A model generated the notes under the pieces. It was not told where the DNA came from and searched no databases. It was given only the letters and a program-made list of their open reading frames with translations. A stretch of 64,000 bases of DNA from an uncultured Elusimicrobiales bacterium (GTDB lineage: Bacteria > Elusimicrobiota > Elusimicrobia > Elusimicrobiales > Elusimicrobiaceae): contig CALUXG010000004.1 in the NCBI GenBank assembly GCA_944324685.1, positions 1 through 64,000 on the forward strand, written 5' to 3'. The position numbers were made by a program, and so were the translations under genes. Shown here in pieces: positions 1-8,766 of the stretch (position 1 is its first letter; each line of letters starts with the position of its first letter).

Positions 1-60
1 GCTTTCGTAACCCTTAAAGAAGGCGATAAAATAGAAGTGGTGGAAGCCACTGCTAAGTAG
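1..60 (+). CDS. rplW: 50S ribosomal protein L23, C-terminal fragment
   Basis: The first 19 codons and a TAG stop read AFVTLKEGDKIEVVEATAK, which matches the C-terminal end of bacterial L23, where a strand containing VTL.EGDKI precedes the stop. The rest of the gene lies left of the window. L23 binds 23S rRNA at the polypeptide exit tunnel. Its place directly upstream of rplB is the usual S10 operon order and supports the call. Confidence 0.85.
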   Translation, partial: AFVTLKEGDKIEVVEATAK

Positions 61-83
61 AGTATTAAGGAGAACTACTAACT

Positions 84-926
84 ATGCCTATTAAGTCATT
101 TAGACCTTATACCCCTTCCCGCAGAACAATCACGGTGGCCGACTTTTCGGAAATCACCAAAAAAACCCCGGAGAAGAGCTTAACCAAAGGTCTGCGCAAA
201 ACCGGCGGACGCAATAACACCGGTATGGTCATGGTTCGCCACATTGGCGGCGGACACAGACGCGCTTACAGACAAATTGATTTTAAGAGAGAAAAACTGG
301 GCATTCCGGCCAAGGTTGTTGCCATTGAGTACGACCCGAACCGCAGCGCCCGTATTTGTCTTTTGAATTATGCCGACGGCGAAAAGAGATACATTCTTCA
401 CCCGGTTGGCGTAAAAGTGGGGGACGTATTAATGTCCGGCCCTACTGCTGAAATTAAAGTGGGTAACTGCCTTGCTCTTAAAAATATTCCTGAAGGTACT
501 TTTATCCACGCCATTGAACTGCAAGTAGGCAAAGGCGCCCAGCTTGCCAGAAGCGCCGGCTCTCAAGCCCAGCTGATGGCCCGCGAAGCGGAATATGCCC
601 ACATCAAAATGCCGTCCGGCGAAATCCGCCTGGTGCCCAGCGCCTGCTGCGCTACGATAGGGCAAGTCGGCAATGTAGACCACGCCAACGTGGTAATTGG
701 TAACGCCGGCCGCAACCGTCACCGCGGTATCCGCCCGACTGTACGCGGCAGCGCCATGAACGCAGTGGACCACCCGATGGGCGGCGGCCGCGGACACGGC
801 AAAGGCGGCAACATACCTCGTTCCCCCTGGAACCAACAGACTCGCGGTTTGAAGACCCGCTCCACTAAGAAAGCGTTTGGTTGGATGATCGTCAGCGACA
901 GAAGAAAAAATAAGGCTGGTAAGTAA
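84..926 (+). CDS. rplB: 50S ribosomal protein L2
   Basis: Full-length L2 (280 residues, the normal family length). L2 binds 23S rRNA and is needed for subunit association and the peptidyl-transferase centre. Visible hallmarks are the N-terminal FRPYTPSRR, the GGGHRRAYR segment, and the C-terminal [14 protein letters not shown] region that carries the conserved histidine near the active centre. The TTAAGGAG ribosome binding site lies about 8 bases before the ATG. It sits between rplW and rpsS (2-base gap) in S10 operon order. Confidence 0.98.
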   Translation: MPIKSFRPYTPSRRTITVADFSEITKKTPEKSLTKGLRKTGGRNNTGMVMVRHIGGGHRRAYRQIDFKREKLGIPAKVVAIEYDPNRSARICLLNYADGEKRYILHPVGVKVGDVLMSGPTAEIKVGNCLALKNIPEGTFIHAIELQVGKGAQLARSAGSQAQLMAREAEYAHIKMPSGEIRLVPSACCATIGQVGNVDHANVVIGNAGRNRHRGIRPTVRGSAMNAVDHPMGGGRGHGKGGNIPRSPWNQQTRGLKTRSTKKAFGWMIVSDRRKNKAGK

Positions 927-928
927 TT

Positions 929-1213
929 ATGGGAAGATCAACTAAAAAAGGTCCTTATGTAGATTTAAACCTGTTGGAAAAAGTTCAAGCGATGAACTCT
1001 TCCAATGAAAAGAAACCTATCAAAACGTGGGCGAGAGCCTGCACGATTGTTCCCGAATTTGTGGGACACACCTTCTTGGTGCATAACGGCAGAAAGTTCC
1101 TTCCCATCTATGTCTCTGAGAGAATGGTAGGTTACAAACTCGGTGAATTTTCTTTCACCCGGGTATTCAAAGGCCACGGTGGTATGACCAAAGACTCCAC
1201 CGCCTTGAAATAA
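929..1213 (+). CDS. rpsS: 30S ribosomal protein S19
   Basis: A 94-residue S19, which binds 16S rRNA in the head of the 30S subunit near the A site and forms intersubunit bridges. The N-terminal [12 protein letters not shown] and the C-terminal [17 protein letters not shown] and LGEFSFTR segments are diagnostic. It starts two bases after rplB stops, so translation is probably coupled. Nothing unusual is seen. Confidence 0.97.
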   Translation: MGRSTKKGPYVDLNLLEKVQAMNSSNEKKPIKTWARACTIVPEFVGHTFLVHNGRKFLPIYVSERMVGYKLGEFSFTRVFKGHGGMTKDSTALK

Positions 1214-1229
1214 GAGTTGAGGATTTGAT

Positions 1230-1589
1230 ATGGAAGCTTGTGCAAAAGCTAAATTTCAACGCTACGGCAGCCGCAAGGTGAACCTGGTGCTGGACCAAAT
1301 CCGCGGCAAAAACGTAAAGGCGGCGGAAGACCTGCTTCCGTTTATTGCCAAACGCACCGCTGATCTGGTGGCCAAGACCCTGCACAGCGCCGCGGCAAAC
1401 TTGGAAGTCAAAGCCGGCAAAAAGCTGGATTACAGCAAAGTATTCATCAAAGAAGCCTTTGCCAATTTAGGCCCCAGCGGCCACTTGAGACGGATTCAGC
1501 CCGGGCCGCAAGGCCGCGCCATGCCCTACAAAAAGAGCATGTGCCATCTGACGGTGATTGTATCCGACGAAAAAAAGGGAGGTCGCTAA
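1230..1589 (+). CDS. rplV: 50S ribosomal protein L22
   Basis: A 119-residue L22, a globular domain plus a long hairpin that lines the exit tunnel. The pattern [14 protein letters not shown]-like (here [15 protein letters not shown]), the [16 protein letters not shown] helix and the C-terminal [17 protein letters not shown] hairpin are recognisable. The hairpin tip is where macrolide resistance changes occur in other bacteria; nothing abnormal is seen here. A GAGGA ribosome binding site precedes the ATG. Confidence 0.97.
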   Translation: MEACAKAKFQRYGSRKVNLVLDQIRGKNVKAAEDLLPFIAKRTADLVAKTLHSAAANLEVKAGKKLDYSKVFIKEAFANLGPSGHLRRIQPGPQGRAMPYKKSMCHLTVIVSDEKKGGR

Positions 1590-1592
1590 ACT

Positions 1593-2327
1593 ATGGGACA
1601 TAAGATTCACCCGCGGTCTATCAGACTGGGCTATATTCAAGACTGGCGTTCCCGCTGGTTCGCCCCCAAGAATATGCCGGCGTTGATCATGGAAGATTTC
1701 CAGATCCGCAAGATCGTGGACGACAAATTTAAGATGGCCGCCGTCAGCTATGTGGGCATTGAACGTGCCGGTGCTTTTCTGCGCCTGAACATTCATACGG
1801 CCCGCCCGGGCGTGGTCATCGGCAAAAAAGGCGCCGACATTGAAGCGTTGCGCAAAGAAATTGAAGCCTTAACGGGCAGCAAAACCTTTGTGAACGTCAT
1901 TGAAATCAAGAATCCGGAAACGGACGCCCAGCTGGTGGCGCAAAATATTGCCATGCAATTGGAAAAACGCGCTCACTACGGGGCTGCCATGAAAAAAGCC
2001 ATTGAAAAAGCTTTGCAGGGCAAAGCGTTGGGCATAAAAATCATGGTGTCTGGCCGCTTGGGCGGTGCAGAAATTGCCCGCACGGAATGGAAACGTGAAG
2101 GCCGTGTGCCTTTGCATACGCTGTGCGCCGATATTGATTACGGTTTTACCGAAGCGCAAACCGTCAGCGGTAAAATCGGCATCAAAGTTTGGATTTTCAA
2201 ACGGACGCACTTTGCCAAATCCCCCAAGGAAATCATGAACGAGCTGAAAAAGCACCGCGAAATGACCGAGGGCGCTGTGGACGCCGGATCTGTAGAGACT
2301 GCCGCTCCGGCTCAGGAAATCAAATAG
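1593..2327 (+). CDS. rpsC: 30S ribosomal protein S3
   Basis: A 244-residue S3 with an N-terminal domain (MGHKIHPRSIRLGYIQDW), a type II KH domain containing GVVIGKKGADIE around residues 70-80, and a C-terminal domain with VSGRLGGAEIARTEW. S3 forms part of the mRNA entry channel, where it contributes to helicase activity. The tail after about residue 215 is an extension rich in Glu and Ala (EGAVDAGSVETAAPAQEIK), common in S3 proteins. It lies 3 bases after rplV. Confidence 0.98.
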   Translation: MGHKIHPRSIRLGYIQDWRSRWFAPKNMPALIMEDFQIRKIVDDKFKMAAVSYVGIERAGAFLRLNIHTARPGVVIGKKGADIEALRKEIEALTGSKTFVNVIEIKNPETDAQLVAQNIAMQLEKRAHYGAAMKKAIEKALQGKALGIKIMVSGRLGGAEIARTEWKREGRVPLHTLCADIDYGFTEAQTVSGKIGIKVWIFKRTHFAKSPKEIMNELKKHREMTEGAVDAGSVETAAPAQEIK

Positions 2328-2339
2328 AGGAATTTGCTT

Positions 2340-2750
2340 ATGTTGATGCCTAAAAGAGTAAAATACCGCAAACCGCATAGCGCGCCTCGTATTAAAGGAA
2401 ACGCTACCCGCGGTGCGACCGTGGTGTTCGGCGAATACGGCCTCAAAGCGCTGGAACCGAAATGGATTACCGCGCGTCAAATTGAGTCGGCCCGTATTAC
2501 CCTGTCCAGATTTATCAAAAAGAAAGGTAAACTTTGGATTCGCGTGTTCCCCGACAAAGCCATCACCAAACATCCGGCCGAAACCCGTATGGGTAAAGGC
2601 AAAGGCGCTCCGGATCATTGGGTGGCCGTTGTCAAACCGGGCACCATCTTGTTTGAATTGGAAGGTGCCACGCTGGAAGATACGCAGCGCGCCATGCGTC
2701 TGGCCTCAGACAAGCTGCCTATCAAGACCAAATTGGTAGCGAGAAGATAG
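2340..2750 (+). CDS. rplP: 50S ribosomal protein L16
   Basis: L16 (136 residues), which binds 23S rRNA near the A-site tRNA elbow. I chose the ATG at 2340 ([11 protein letters not shown]) over the upstream TTG at 2334, because the L16 family begins ML.PKR.K.RK and the AGAGG ribosome binding site at 2326-2330 is spaced correctly for it. The segments [19 protein letters not shown] and the C-terminal [12 protein letters not shown] are typical. It is followed after one base by rpmC. Confidence 0.96.
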   Translation: MLMPKRVKYRKPHSAPRIKGNATRGATVVFGEYGLKALEPKWITARQIESARITLSRFIKKKGKLWIRVFPDKAITKHPAETRMGKGKGAPDHWVAVVKPGTILFELEGATLEDTQRAMRLASDKLPIKTKLVARR

Positions 2751-2751
2751 T

Positions 2752-2955
2752 ATGAAGACCAAAGAAAAAGAAGCTTTGAAGAATAAAACCGTGGCCGAAC
2801 TGAATGAAGCGTTGGCCAAGGCGCAGGAAAAGAAATTTAATCTTCTTTTCAAACACAGCACCACCCCCATCGCCAATCCGATGGAAATTCGGGCGGTCAG
2901 ACGCGAAATTGCTCTTTTGCAAACGCTGATTAATCAGAAAAAAGAGCAGAACTAA
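2752..2955 (+). CDS. rpmC: 50S ribosomal protein L29
   Basis: A 67-residue L29, a small two-helix protein at the tunnel exit beside L23 that helps to form the docking site for SRP and trigger factor. The family pattern is visible: ALKNKTVAELNEALAKAQEKKFNL, then a loop, then NPMEIRAVRREIALLQTLI. It is one base downstream of rplP, so it is translationally coupled. Confidence 0.95.
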   Translation: MKTKEKEALKNKTVAELNEALAKAQEKKFNLLFKHSTTPIANPMEIRAVRREIALLQTLINQKKEQN

Positions 2956-2966
2956 GAGGTTGATAC

Positions 2967-3236
2967 ATGGAAAACCAAGAAACCCGCGGCCTGAGAAAGG
3001 TCCTTACCGGTGAAGTTGTATCGGACAAGATGAACAAGACCCGCGTCGTGAAAGTGGAGCGTCTGGTCCGTCATGGCCTGTACAGCAAAACCTTAAAAAG
3101 AGCGGCCAAATACCATGCGCATGACGAAGGCAATGAAACCAAAATCGGCGACAAGGTAGAAATTATGAGCTGCCGCCCGTTGTCCAAAACGACGAAATGG
3201 CGCATTTCCAAAATTGTGGAAAAAGCCAAAGCATAA
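2967..3236 (+). CDS. rpsQ: 30S ribosomal protein S17
   Basis: An 89-residue S17, an OB-fold primary binder of 16S rRNA. The signature LTGEVVSDKMNKTRVVKVER, the YSKTLKRAAKYHAHDE segment and the C-terminal GDKVEIMSCRPLSKTTKWRI are standard. GAGGTTG before the ATG acts as the ribosome binding site. This is the last gene of the classical S10 set and is followed without a terminator by rplN. Confidence 0.97.
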   Translation: MENQETRGLRKVLTGEVVSDKMNKTRVVKVERLVRHGLYSKTLKRAAKYHAHDEGNETKIGDKVEIMSCRPLSKTTKWRISKIVEKAKA

Positions 3237-3266
3237 GTTTTGTTAGCAAACTTACGGAGTTAATGT

Positions 3267-3635
3267 ATGATTCAATTGAGAAGCATCGTCAACGTGGCCG
3301 ACAATTCCGGCGCCCGCAAAGTGCAGTGCTTTAAGGTGCGCGGCGGCCACCATCGGGATATTGCAACTTTGGGAGACGTCGTGATGTGTTCCGTCAGAGA
3401 TGCAATCCCTACTTCCGCCATTAAAAAAGGCGACGTGGTGCGCGCTGTTGTAGTGCGCGTGGCGCGTGAAAAAAGACGCAAAGACGGTTCCTATATTCGT
3501 TTTGATGACAATGCAGTATGCATCATTAACGACAATGGGGAACCCAAAGGCACCCGTGTGTTTGGGCCGATAGCCAGAGAATTGCGGGAAAAGAATTTCC
3601 TGAAAATTATTTCGCTGGCGCCGGAGGTAGTCTAA
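3267..3635 (+). CDS. rplN: 50S ribosomal protein L14
   Basis: A 122-residue L14, the normal length. It forms intersubunit bridges with 16S rRNA. The start [18 protein letters not shown] is diagnostic, as is the C-terminal [23 protein letters not shown]. It is the first gene of the spc block. Its TAA overlaps the rplX ATG by one base (TAATG at 3633-3637), which indicates coupled translation. Confidence 0.98.
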   Translation: MIQLRSIVNVADNSGARKVQCFKVRGGHHRDIATLGDVVMCSVRDAIPTSAIKKGDVVRAVVVRVAREKRRKDGSYIRFDDNAVCIINDNGEPKGTRVFGPIARELREKNFLKIISLAPEVV

Positions 3636-3943
3636 TGCAAGTTAAGAAGAAAGATACCGTACTCATTTTGTCCGGCAAAGATAAAGGTAAAAAAGGCGAA
3701 GTGAAATCTGTCAATCCGTCTAAAAACACCGTAACGGTGGTTGGAATTAACATGATTTCCAAACACGTGAAGCCTTCCCAGAACAAACAGGGCGGCATTC
3801 AAAAGATGGAAGCTCCGCTGGATGCCTCCAATGTCGCCGTCGTTTGCAGCAAGTGCAAAAAAGCCATGACGCCCAAAATTCAGATTTTGGAAAATGGCGA
3901 TAAAGTGCGCGTGTGCCGCAAATGCAACGAGACGCTTATTTAA
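3635..3943 (+). CDS. rplX: 50S ribosomal protein L24 with zinc-ribbon tail
   Basis: L24 (102 residues), an early 23S rRNA assembly initiator with an N-terminal KOW motif (VLILSGKDKGKKGEV). The C-terminal part contains two Cys pairs, CSKC at about residues 69-72 and CRKC at about 93-96, which form a zinc-ribbon-like site found in many but not all bacterial L24 proteins. Start overlaps the rplN stop by one base. Confidence 0.96.
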   Translation: MQVKKKDTVLILSGKDKGKKGEVKSVNPSKNTVTVVGINMISKHVKPSQNKQGGIQKMEAPLDASNVAVVCSKCKKAMTPKIQILENGDKVRVCRKCNETLI

Positions 3944-3957
3944 TCAGGTAAAGCAAA

Positions 3958-4551
3958 ATGACTAAAGAAACGAAGAAAACGACCTCTCCCGCGTCCGATT
4001 ATCAGCCGACCCTGCAGAAACTCTATAAAGAGAAAGTGCTGCCGGCCCTGCTGAAAGACATGGGCGTTAAAAGCCCTATGGCCGCGCCCAAATTGGAGAA
4101 AATCGTCATCAATATCGGCGTAAAAGAAGCCAGAGAAGACATAAAAGCGCTGGAAATTGCCAAAGATGACTTGACGGCTATTGCCGGTCAGGCTTCTCAG
4201 GTGCGCCGCGCCAAAAAGTCCATTTCCAACTTCAAACTGCGCGAAGGTATGCCCATCGGCGTGCGTGTTACGCTGCGCGGAGCGCGCATGTATGAGTTTA
4301 TGGAGCGCTTCATCAATATTGCCTGTCCCCGCATTCGCGACTTTCAGGGTTTCTCTGATAATGCGTTTGACGGGCGCGGGAATTTGAACTTGGGGATTAA
4401 AGAGCATTATATTTTTCCGGAAATTGATGTGGAAAAATCGCCCAAAGCTCATGGTATGAACATTACGTTCGTTACCACCGCCAAAAACGATGATGACGGC
4501 CGCCTGCTCATGAAATACATGGGTATGCCGTTTAAGAAATCGGCCAAATAA
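3958..4551 (+). CDS. rplE: 50S ribosomal protein L5
   Basis: L5 (197 residues), which binds 5S rRNA and contacts P-site tRNA. The L5 core starts near [20 protein letters not shown]; about 15 extra N-terminal residues ([15 protein letters not shown]) precede it. Family features are [46 protein letters not shown] and the C-terminal [27 protein letters not shown]. Confidence 0.97.
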   Translation: MTKETKKTTSPASDYQPTLQKLYKEKVLPALLKDMGVKSPMAAPKLEKIVINIGVKEAREDIKALEIAKDDLTAIAGQASQVRRAKKSISNFKLREGMPIGVRVTLRGARMYEFMERFINIACPRIRDFQGFSDNAFDGRGNLNLGIKEHYIFPEIDVEKSPKAHGMNITFVTTAKNDDDGRLLMKYMGMPFKKSAK

Positions 4552-4566
4552 GGAGCAAGAGAATTT

Positions 4567-4752
4567 ATGGCTACCAAAGCATGGGTTGCAAAAATGGCCA
4601 AGGACCAGAAATTCGCCGTCCGCTATCACAACAGATGTCAGATTTGCGGACGTGCCAGAGGGTACTACCGCGATTTCGGTCTTTGCCGTATCTGCCTGAG
4701 AAAAATGGCACACCAGGGGCTTATCCCGGGTCTGAAAAAATCAAGCTGGTAA
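4567..4752 (+). CDS. rpsN: 30S ribosomal protein S14, zinc-binding type
   Basis: A 61-residue S14 of the short, zinc-binding class. The CQIC and CRIC Cys pairs at about residues 24-27 and 40-43 form the zinc site, and the C-terminal [18 protein letters not shown] is diagnostic. S14 lies in the 30S head close to S3 and S19. An AGGAGCAAGAG ribosome binding site precedes the ATG. Unusually, it is followed by a 70-base gap before rpsH. Confidence 0.97.
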   Translation: MATKAWVAKMAKDQKFAVRYHNRCQICGRARGYYRDFGLCRICLRKMAHQGLIPGLKKSSW

Positions 4753-4771
4753 ATTTACAGGAGGAGGCCGC

Positions 4772-4807
4772 GTGTGCGAATTAACTCCATTGCGGAAAGT
4801 AATTTGA
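4772..4807 (+). promoter_or_regulatory. Possible 11-codon leader ORF between rpsN and rpsH
   Basis: The rpsN-rpsH gap carries a strong Shine-Dalgarno sequence (CAGGAGGAGG, around 4759-4768) with no gene where it should act. Four bases later GTG opens an 11-codon frame (MCELTPLRKVI) ending in TGA at 4805-4807, 15 bases before rpsH. The rpsH ATG itself has only a poor ribosome binding site. A coupling or regulatory ORF is inferred and unproven; the frame may be chance. Confidence 0.3.
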
Positions 4808-4822
4808 GCGCAGCCTGAGACT

Positions 4823-5215
4823 ATGGATCCAATTGCAGATTTCTTGACCAGAATCAGAAACGCAAACATGAAGAAAAAAGAAAAAGTGGATATCCCTTTT
4901 TCTAAAATTAAAACGGAAATTGCGCGCATTTTGAAAGAGGAAGGTTATATTTCCAATTTCAAGGCCGTACACAATGAAACCAAAGGCGGCGTTGTCCGCG
5001 TGTTTTTGAAATATACGCCGGAAAACGAATGCGTCATTCAAGGTTTGCGCCGTGTTTCCAGACCCGGGCAACGGGTGTACAGCGCGTACAACAATATTCC
5101 TAAAGTACGCGGTTCCTTTGGCATTACGATTTTATCTACGTCCAAAGGCATTATGACCGACGCACAGGCCAAGGCCGAAAAAGTCGGCGGCGAATTATTG
5201 TGCCAAGTTTGGTAA
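4823..5215 (+). CDS. rpsH: 30S ribosomal protein S8
   Basis: A 130-residue S8, a primary 16S rRNA binder and in E. coli the autoregulator of the spc operon. [30 protein letters not shown] and the C-terminal GISILSTSKG-like motif (here [17 protein letters not shown]) plus GGELLCQVW are typical. The start codon lacks a clear Shine-Dalgarno sequence, which contrasts with its neighbours; see the possible leader ORF at 4772. It is followed after 9 bases by rplF. Confidence 0.97.
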   Translation: MDPIADFLTRIRNANMKKKEKVDIPFSKIKTEIARILKEEGYISNFKAVHNETKGGVVRVFLKYTPENECVIQGLRRVSRPGQRVYSAYNNIPKVRGSFGITILSTSKGIMTDAQAKAEKVGGELLCQVW

Positions 5216-5224
5216 GGAGGGAAT

Positions 5225-5776
5225 ATGAGCAGAATCGGTAAGAAAGTGATTAACATTCCCGCCAAGACCAAAGTGGACGTGAAAGATAATGTCGTTACTG
5301 CCACGGGTGCGTTGGGCACTTTGTCCTACACCGTACCGGCCGACATTCAAATTAACATTGAAAACGGCGTGATGACTTTATCCATTGATGAAGCCCGCAG
5401 AAAAGAGCTCAACGCCATTCACGGCACCACCCGCGCCAATGTGTTTAATATCATTGAAGGCGTAACCAACGGTTTCCACAAAAATTTGGAAATCAACGGT
5501 TTGGGATACCGCGCTTCCGTGGCAGGCAATAAACTGACGCTGGAGCTTGGTTTCTCCCATCCGGTGATTATTGAAGTCCCCGCGGGTATTACCGTGGTGG
5601 CTGACCCGAAGAGCAATTTGGTGGAAATTAAAGGAAGCGATAAGTTTGCCGTAGGCGATTTCGCCGCTAAGATCCGCCGGATCAGACCTCCCGAGCCGTA
5701 TAAAGGCAGCGGTATCAAATATCAGGGTGAGCACATTGCCCGCAAAGCCGGTAAGACCGCGGCAGGAGGCAAATAA
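5225..5776 (+). CDS. rplF: 50S ribosomal protein L6
   Basis: L6 (183 residues) with the two repeated RNA-binding domains of the family. [17 protein letters not shown] opens the protein; the second domain ends with [16 protein letters not shown], the classic L6 signature around residues 152-167. L6 sits near the GTPase centre. A strong AAGGAGGG precedes the ATG. It is followed by rplR after 2 bases. Confidence 0.98.
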   Translation: MSRIGKKVINIPAKTKVDVKDNVVTATGALGTLSYTVPADIQINIENGVMTLSIDEARRKELNAIHGTTRANVFNIIEGVTNGFHKNLEINGLGYRASVAGNKLTLELGFSHPVIIEVPAGITVVADPKSNLVEIKGSDKFAVGDFAAKIRRIRPPEPYKGSGIKYQGEHIARKAGKTAAGGK

Positions 5777-5778
5777 TT

Positions 5779-6147
5779 ATGGCTACTAAACAGGAAAGAT
5801 ATCAATTCAGAAAGGACAGAAGCCGCAAACACCTGCTCGCGGCCGCCGGCGCACACCGCCCGCGCTTGTCCGTATACAGAAGCTTAAAATATCTCTACGC
5901 CCAAATTATTGACGACAATACGCATGCCACTTTAGTGTCGGCTACCACGTTGTCTAAAGAGCTGGAAGGGAAATATGAATCCTCCGGCAAAAGCGTAGAA
6001 GCCGCCAAAGCCTTAGGCGCCGTTATTGCCAAGAAAGCTTTGGACAAAGGCATTACCGAAGTCATGTTTGACCGCGGCGGCCGCGTCTACCACGGCAGAA
6101 TAAAAGCCTTGGCTGACGCCGCGCGCGAAGCGGGATTGAAATTCTAA
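5779..6147 (+). CDS. rplR: 50S ribosomal protein L18
   Basis: A 122-residue L18, a 5S rRNA binder of the central protuberance. The basic N-terminus ([36 protein letters not shown]) and the C-terminal [26 protein letters not shown] are diagnostic. It is transcribed between rplF and rpsE, as in most bacteria. Confidence 0.98.
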   Translation: MATKQERYQFRKDRSRKHLLAAAGAHRPRLSVYRSLKYLYAQIIDDNTHATLVSATTLSKELEGKYESSGKSVEAAKALGAVIAKKALDKGITEVMFDRGGRVYHGRIKALADAAREAGLKF

Positions 6148-6163
6148 GAGATAGGTGAATTTA

Positions 6164-6763
6164 ATGACGAACGAAACGCTGAAAAGCGAAAATAGAAGAG
6201 AAGCGAAAGGCAAAAAAGCCGAGTTTCAGAAGACAAGACCCGCTTCCGAAGGCAAAACGACCGTCATCCACGTGGCCCGCACGGCCAAAGTGGTAAAAGG
6301 CGGCAAGCGCTTTGGATTTCGCGCCTTGGTTGTGGTAGGCAATGGCGAAGGCAAAGTGGGTGTTGCCATCGGTAAAGCCAATCAGGTTCAGCTGGCCATC
6401 GGCAAGGCTGAAACCCATGCCCGCAAGCATATGGTTACGTTCCCCATAGTGGGAGACACCATTCCGCACGAAGTGATCGGCCGTTTTGGCGCCGCTTCCG
6501 TGTGGATGAAACCTGCCGCCCCGGGTACCGGCGTTATTGCCGGCGCCGGCGTGCGTTTGGTGTTTGAAGCGGCCGGCATCAAAGACGTGTTGGCCAAAAG
6601 CTTAGGCAGCACCAATCCGTGCAACTTGGTATATGCGACGATGGAAGCTTTGAAAATGCTGAAGAGCAAAGAAGCAGTCAACGTCATTCGCGGCAAGGCC
6701 GAAAAAGAAGAAGCTGAAGCCCCCAAAGCGGAAGAAACTGCAACGGCTGCGACGGCCAATTAG
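6164..6763 (+). CDS. rpsE: 30S ribosomal protein S5
   Basis: S5 (199 residues) of the mRNA entry channel, with the double-stranded RNA-binding fold. I place the start at the ATG at 6164 ([11 protein letters not shown]) because AGG at 6153-6155 is well spaced for it; a GTG at 6155 would begin inside that site. Signatures are [27 protein letters not shown] and [22 protein letters not shown]. The C-terminal 25 residues are a Glu/Ala-rich tail. The gene that normally follows, rpmD, is absent. Confidence 0.96.
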   Translation: MTNETLKSENRREAKGKKAEFQKTRPASEGKTTVIHVARTAKVVKGGKRFGFRALVVVGNGEGKVGVAIGKANQVQLAIGKAETHARKHMVTFPIVGDTIPHEVIGRFGAASVWMKPAAPGTGVIAGAGVRLVFEAAGIKDVLAKSLGSTNPCNLVYATMEALKMLKSKEAVNVIRGKAEKEEAEAPKAEETATAATAN

Positions 6764-6784
6764 TTTTGCGGAGAGGATAATATT

Positions 6785-7246
6785 ATGGTAACTTTGAATA
6801 AACTTTTCCCTAAACACGGGTCCAGAAAACCCAGAAAGAGATTGGGCCTGGGTGCGGCTTCCGGCTTGGGCAATTATTGCGGCAAAGGCATGAAAGGGCA
6901 GACTTCTCGCTCTGGCAACAGCCGCAAAGAAAGCAAAGCCGGCGGTCAGATGCCGTTGGTGCGTCAAACGCCGAAAAGCGGTTTTTCCAATAAAGACTTT
7001 GCCCGCCGTTTTGATTATGTGAACGTGGGCACTTTGGAAAAACTTTTTAAGTCCGGTGAAGAAGTAACTCCGGAATTGTTAAAGAAGGCCGGCGCTATTC
7101 ATGATGTGTCCAGCGTCAAAATTTTGGGCATGGGTGAATTGTCCAAAGCGCTGAAAGTGTCCGCCCACGGTTTTTCCAAGACGGCAAAAGCTTCTATTGA
7201 AAAAGCCGGCGGGTCCGTTACTGTACTTGAAAAGAAGACCAAATAA
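6785..7246 (+). CDS. rplO: 50S ribosomal protein L15
   Basis: L15 (153 residues), with the Gly-rich N-terminal extension of the family that threads into 23S rRNA (KHGSRKPRKRLGLGAASGLGNYCGKGMKGQ) and the C-terminal globular domain (VKILGMGELSKALKVSAHGFSKTAKASIEKAGG). It follows rpsE directly, with 21 bases between and no L30 gene. TAATG at 7244-7248 couples it to secY. Confidence 0.97.
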   Translation: MVTLNKLFPKHGSRKPRKRLGLGAASGLGNYCGKGMKGQTSRSGNSRKESKAGGQMPLVRQTPKSGFSNKDFARRFDYVNVGTLEKLFKSGEEVTPELLKKAGAIHDVSSVKILGMGELSKALKVSAHGFSKTAKASIEKAGGSVTVLEKKTK

Positions 7247-8583
7247 TGGAAAACAATACAGTCGCGAATATTTTTAACGCTCCCGAGTTAAAGAAGAGAC
7301 TTCTCTTCTTGCTCGGGGCGTTGGCCGTTTTCCGCATTGCGGCCGCAATTCCCATACCGGGGATCAATACCGACGTACTGCGCCAGATGTTTGCCGCGCA
7401 TGAAAACGGTATTTTGGGCTTTATGAATATTTTCTCGGGCGGAGCGCTTGGGAGATTTTCTATTTTAGCCTTGGGTATTATGCCGTACATCAACGCGTCC
7501 ATTATTATTAGCTTGGTGCGCGGCGCGCATATTTTCCCCGCGCTTGACCGCATGCATAAAGAAGGGGAAGCCGGCCGGCGGAAAGAAAATCAGATTACCC
7601 GAATATTCACGCTGTTCTTGGCGGCCTTGCAAGGCTCCATGATGACGTTTGCTATTACCAAGGTGGAAGGGGCTGGCGGCGTGTCCGCGGTGGTCAATCC
7701 ATCTTTCTTCTTTTTCGTTACTACCGTGCTGACCTTGTGCGCGGGGACGATGTTTGTGATGTGGCTGGGCGAACAAATTACGGAAAAGGGCGTGGGCAAT
7801 GGCATTTCGCTTATCATTTTTGCCGGTATCGTGGACAGACTCCCGGGCGCCATTATGGAAGTCGTCAACCGCGTCAAAACGGACGAGATGGATTTCTTCA
7901 TGGCTTTGGTTATTTTTGCGGCCGTCATTATTATCACGGGTTTGGTAGTATGGCTGGAAACGGCGCAGCGCCAAATTCCGGTGCAGTACGCCAAACGCCA
8001 AGTAGGCAATAAACTATACGGCGGGCAAACCAGCTATTTGCCTTTGAAGATTGACCAGAGCGGCGTTATAGCGGTTATCTTTGCTTCATCGGTTATTTCC
8101 TTGCCGTTGACGATTGCGAGCTTTAACCAAGAGGCTCCTTGGGCGCAGCGTTTGCTGGAAATTATGAACGCTTCTAGCATTTGGTATATGGGATTATTCT
8201 CCGCGCTGATTATCTTCTTCTGTTATTTTTACAATTCCATGACCATTAATCCGTCCGACTTGGCCGACAATATGAAAAAATGGGGTGGTTTTATTCCGGG
8301 TATTCGCCCGGGAGAGCCGACCAAAAATCATATTGAATGGGTCATGAACCGACTAACGTTCTGCGGAGCCATCGCCGTATGTTTGATTTCCATATTGCCG
8401 GATTTTTTCCGTGCGGAGTTTAACGTGGACTTCTATTTCGGCGGTACGGCGTTGTTGATTGTCGTTGGCGTAGCATTGGATACTGTCAGCCAAATCCAAG
8501 CGCACTTGCTGGCGCGCAATTATGAGCCTTTGCTCAAGGGCAGCAAAAGGATTAAAGGACGTTGGTTTAACGTTGGTCAATAA
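7246..8583 (+). CDS. secY: Sec translocon subunit SecY
   Basis: The 445-residue channel-forming subunit of the SecYEG protein translocase in the inner membrane. Ten membrane segments can be traced. Family marks are the first segment with FRIAAAIPIPGI, the plug region FSGGALGRFSILALGIMPYINASII, GEQITEKGVGNGISLIIFAGIV, and the cytoplasmic loop TYFYNSMTINPSDLADNMKK-like (CYFYNSMTINPSDLADNMKKWGG written here as FYNSMTINPSDLADNM). It overlaps rplO by one base. A 183-base gap with a dyad and promoter follows. Confidence 0.98.
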   Translation: MENNTVANIFNAPELKKRLLFLLGALAVFRIAAAIPIPGINTDVLRQMFAAHENGILGFMNIFSGGALGRFSILALGIMPYINASIIISLVRGAHIFPALDRMHKEGEAGRRKENQITRIFTLFLAALQGSMMTFAITKVEGAGGVSAVVNPSFFFFVTTVLTLCAGTMFVMWLGEQITEKGVGNGISLIIFAGIVDRLPGAIMEVVNRVKTDEMDFFMALVIFAAVIIITGLVVWLETAQRQIPVQYAKRQVGNKLYGGQTSYLPLKIDQSGVIAVIFASSVISLPLTIASFNQEAPWAQRLLEIMNASSIWYMGLFSALIIFFCYFYNSMTINPSDLADNMKKWGGFIPGIRPGEPTKNHIEWVMNRLTFCGAIAVCLISILPDFFRAEFNVDFYFGGTALLIVVGVALDTVSQIQAHLLARNYEPLLKGSKRIKGRWFNVGQ

Positions 8584-8694
8584 CACGCGGTCTTTTGCTT
8601 TTGCCGGAAGCGAGGGTTCTGGCGTAGTTTTTGTTCGGAATCTCTTGAAGCAGAAGGCAAAAGAATAAATTTATTTGAAAATTTGTTGTTCTCA

Positions 8695-8730
8695 TTTTGC
8701 GTTTAGTCCTTTTCTGGACTAAACGCAAAA
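8695..8730. repeat. Perfect 15-bp inverted repeat upstream of adk
   Basis: TTTTGCGTTTAGTCC at 8695-8709 is the exact reverse complement of GGACTAAACGCAAAA at 8716-8730, with a 6-base loop. The T and A runs are inside the stem and no T-run follows on either strand, so it does not look like a canonical terminator. The right arm overlaps the putative -35 box of the adk promoter, which fits an operator. Confidence 0.85.
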
Positions 8731-8742
8731 GTGTCTTATAAA
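8715..8742 (+). promoter_or_regulatory. Putative sigma70-type promoter of adk-map-infA
   Basis: TGGACT at 8715-8720 and TATAAA at 8737-8742 are separated by 16 bases, and a GAGG ribosome binding site and the adk ATG follow. Four of six -35 bases match consensus. The -35 hexamer is embedded in the right arm of the 8695-8730 dyad. Confidence 0.4.
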
Positions 8743-8766
8743 AACTCGGCATGCGAGGTTTTTAAT

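Noticed and set aside
429-836. Open frame of 135 codons on the minus strand inside rplB
   Set aside because: It is antisense to a highly conserved ribosomal gene, has no ribosome binding site and encodes a composition typical of reversed GC-rich coding DNA.
1869-2618. A 249-codon minus-strand frame across rpsC and rplP
   Set aside because: It lies opposite two certain genes, is Phe/His/Gln-rich as expected for a shadow frame, and has no start signal.
8695-8730. Rho-independent terminator after secY
   Set aside because: Stem and loop are good but no T-run follows the stem on either strand, and the arm overlaps a promoter-like box, so I list it as an inverted repeat.
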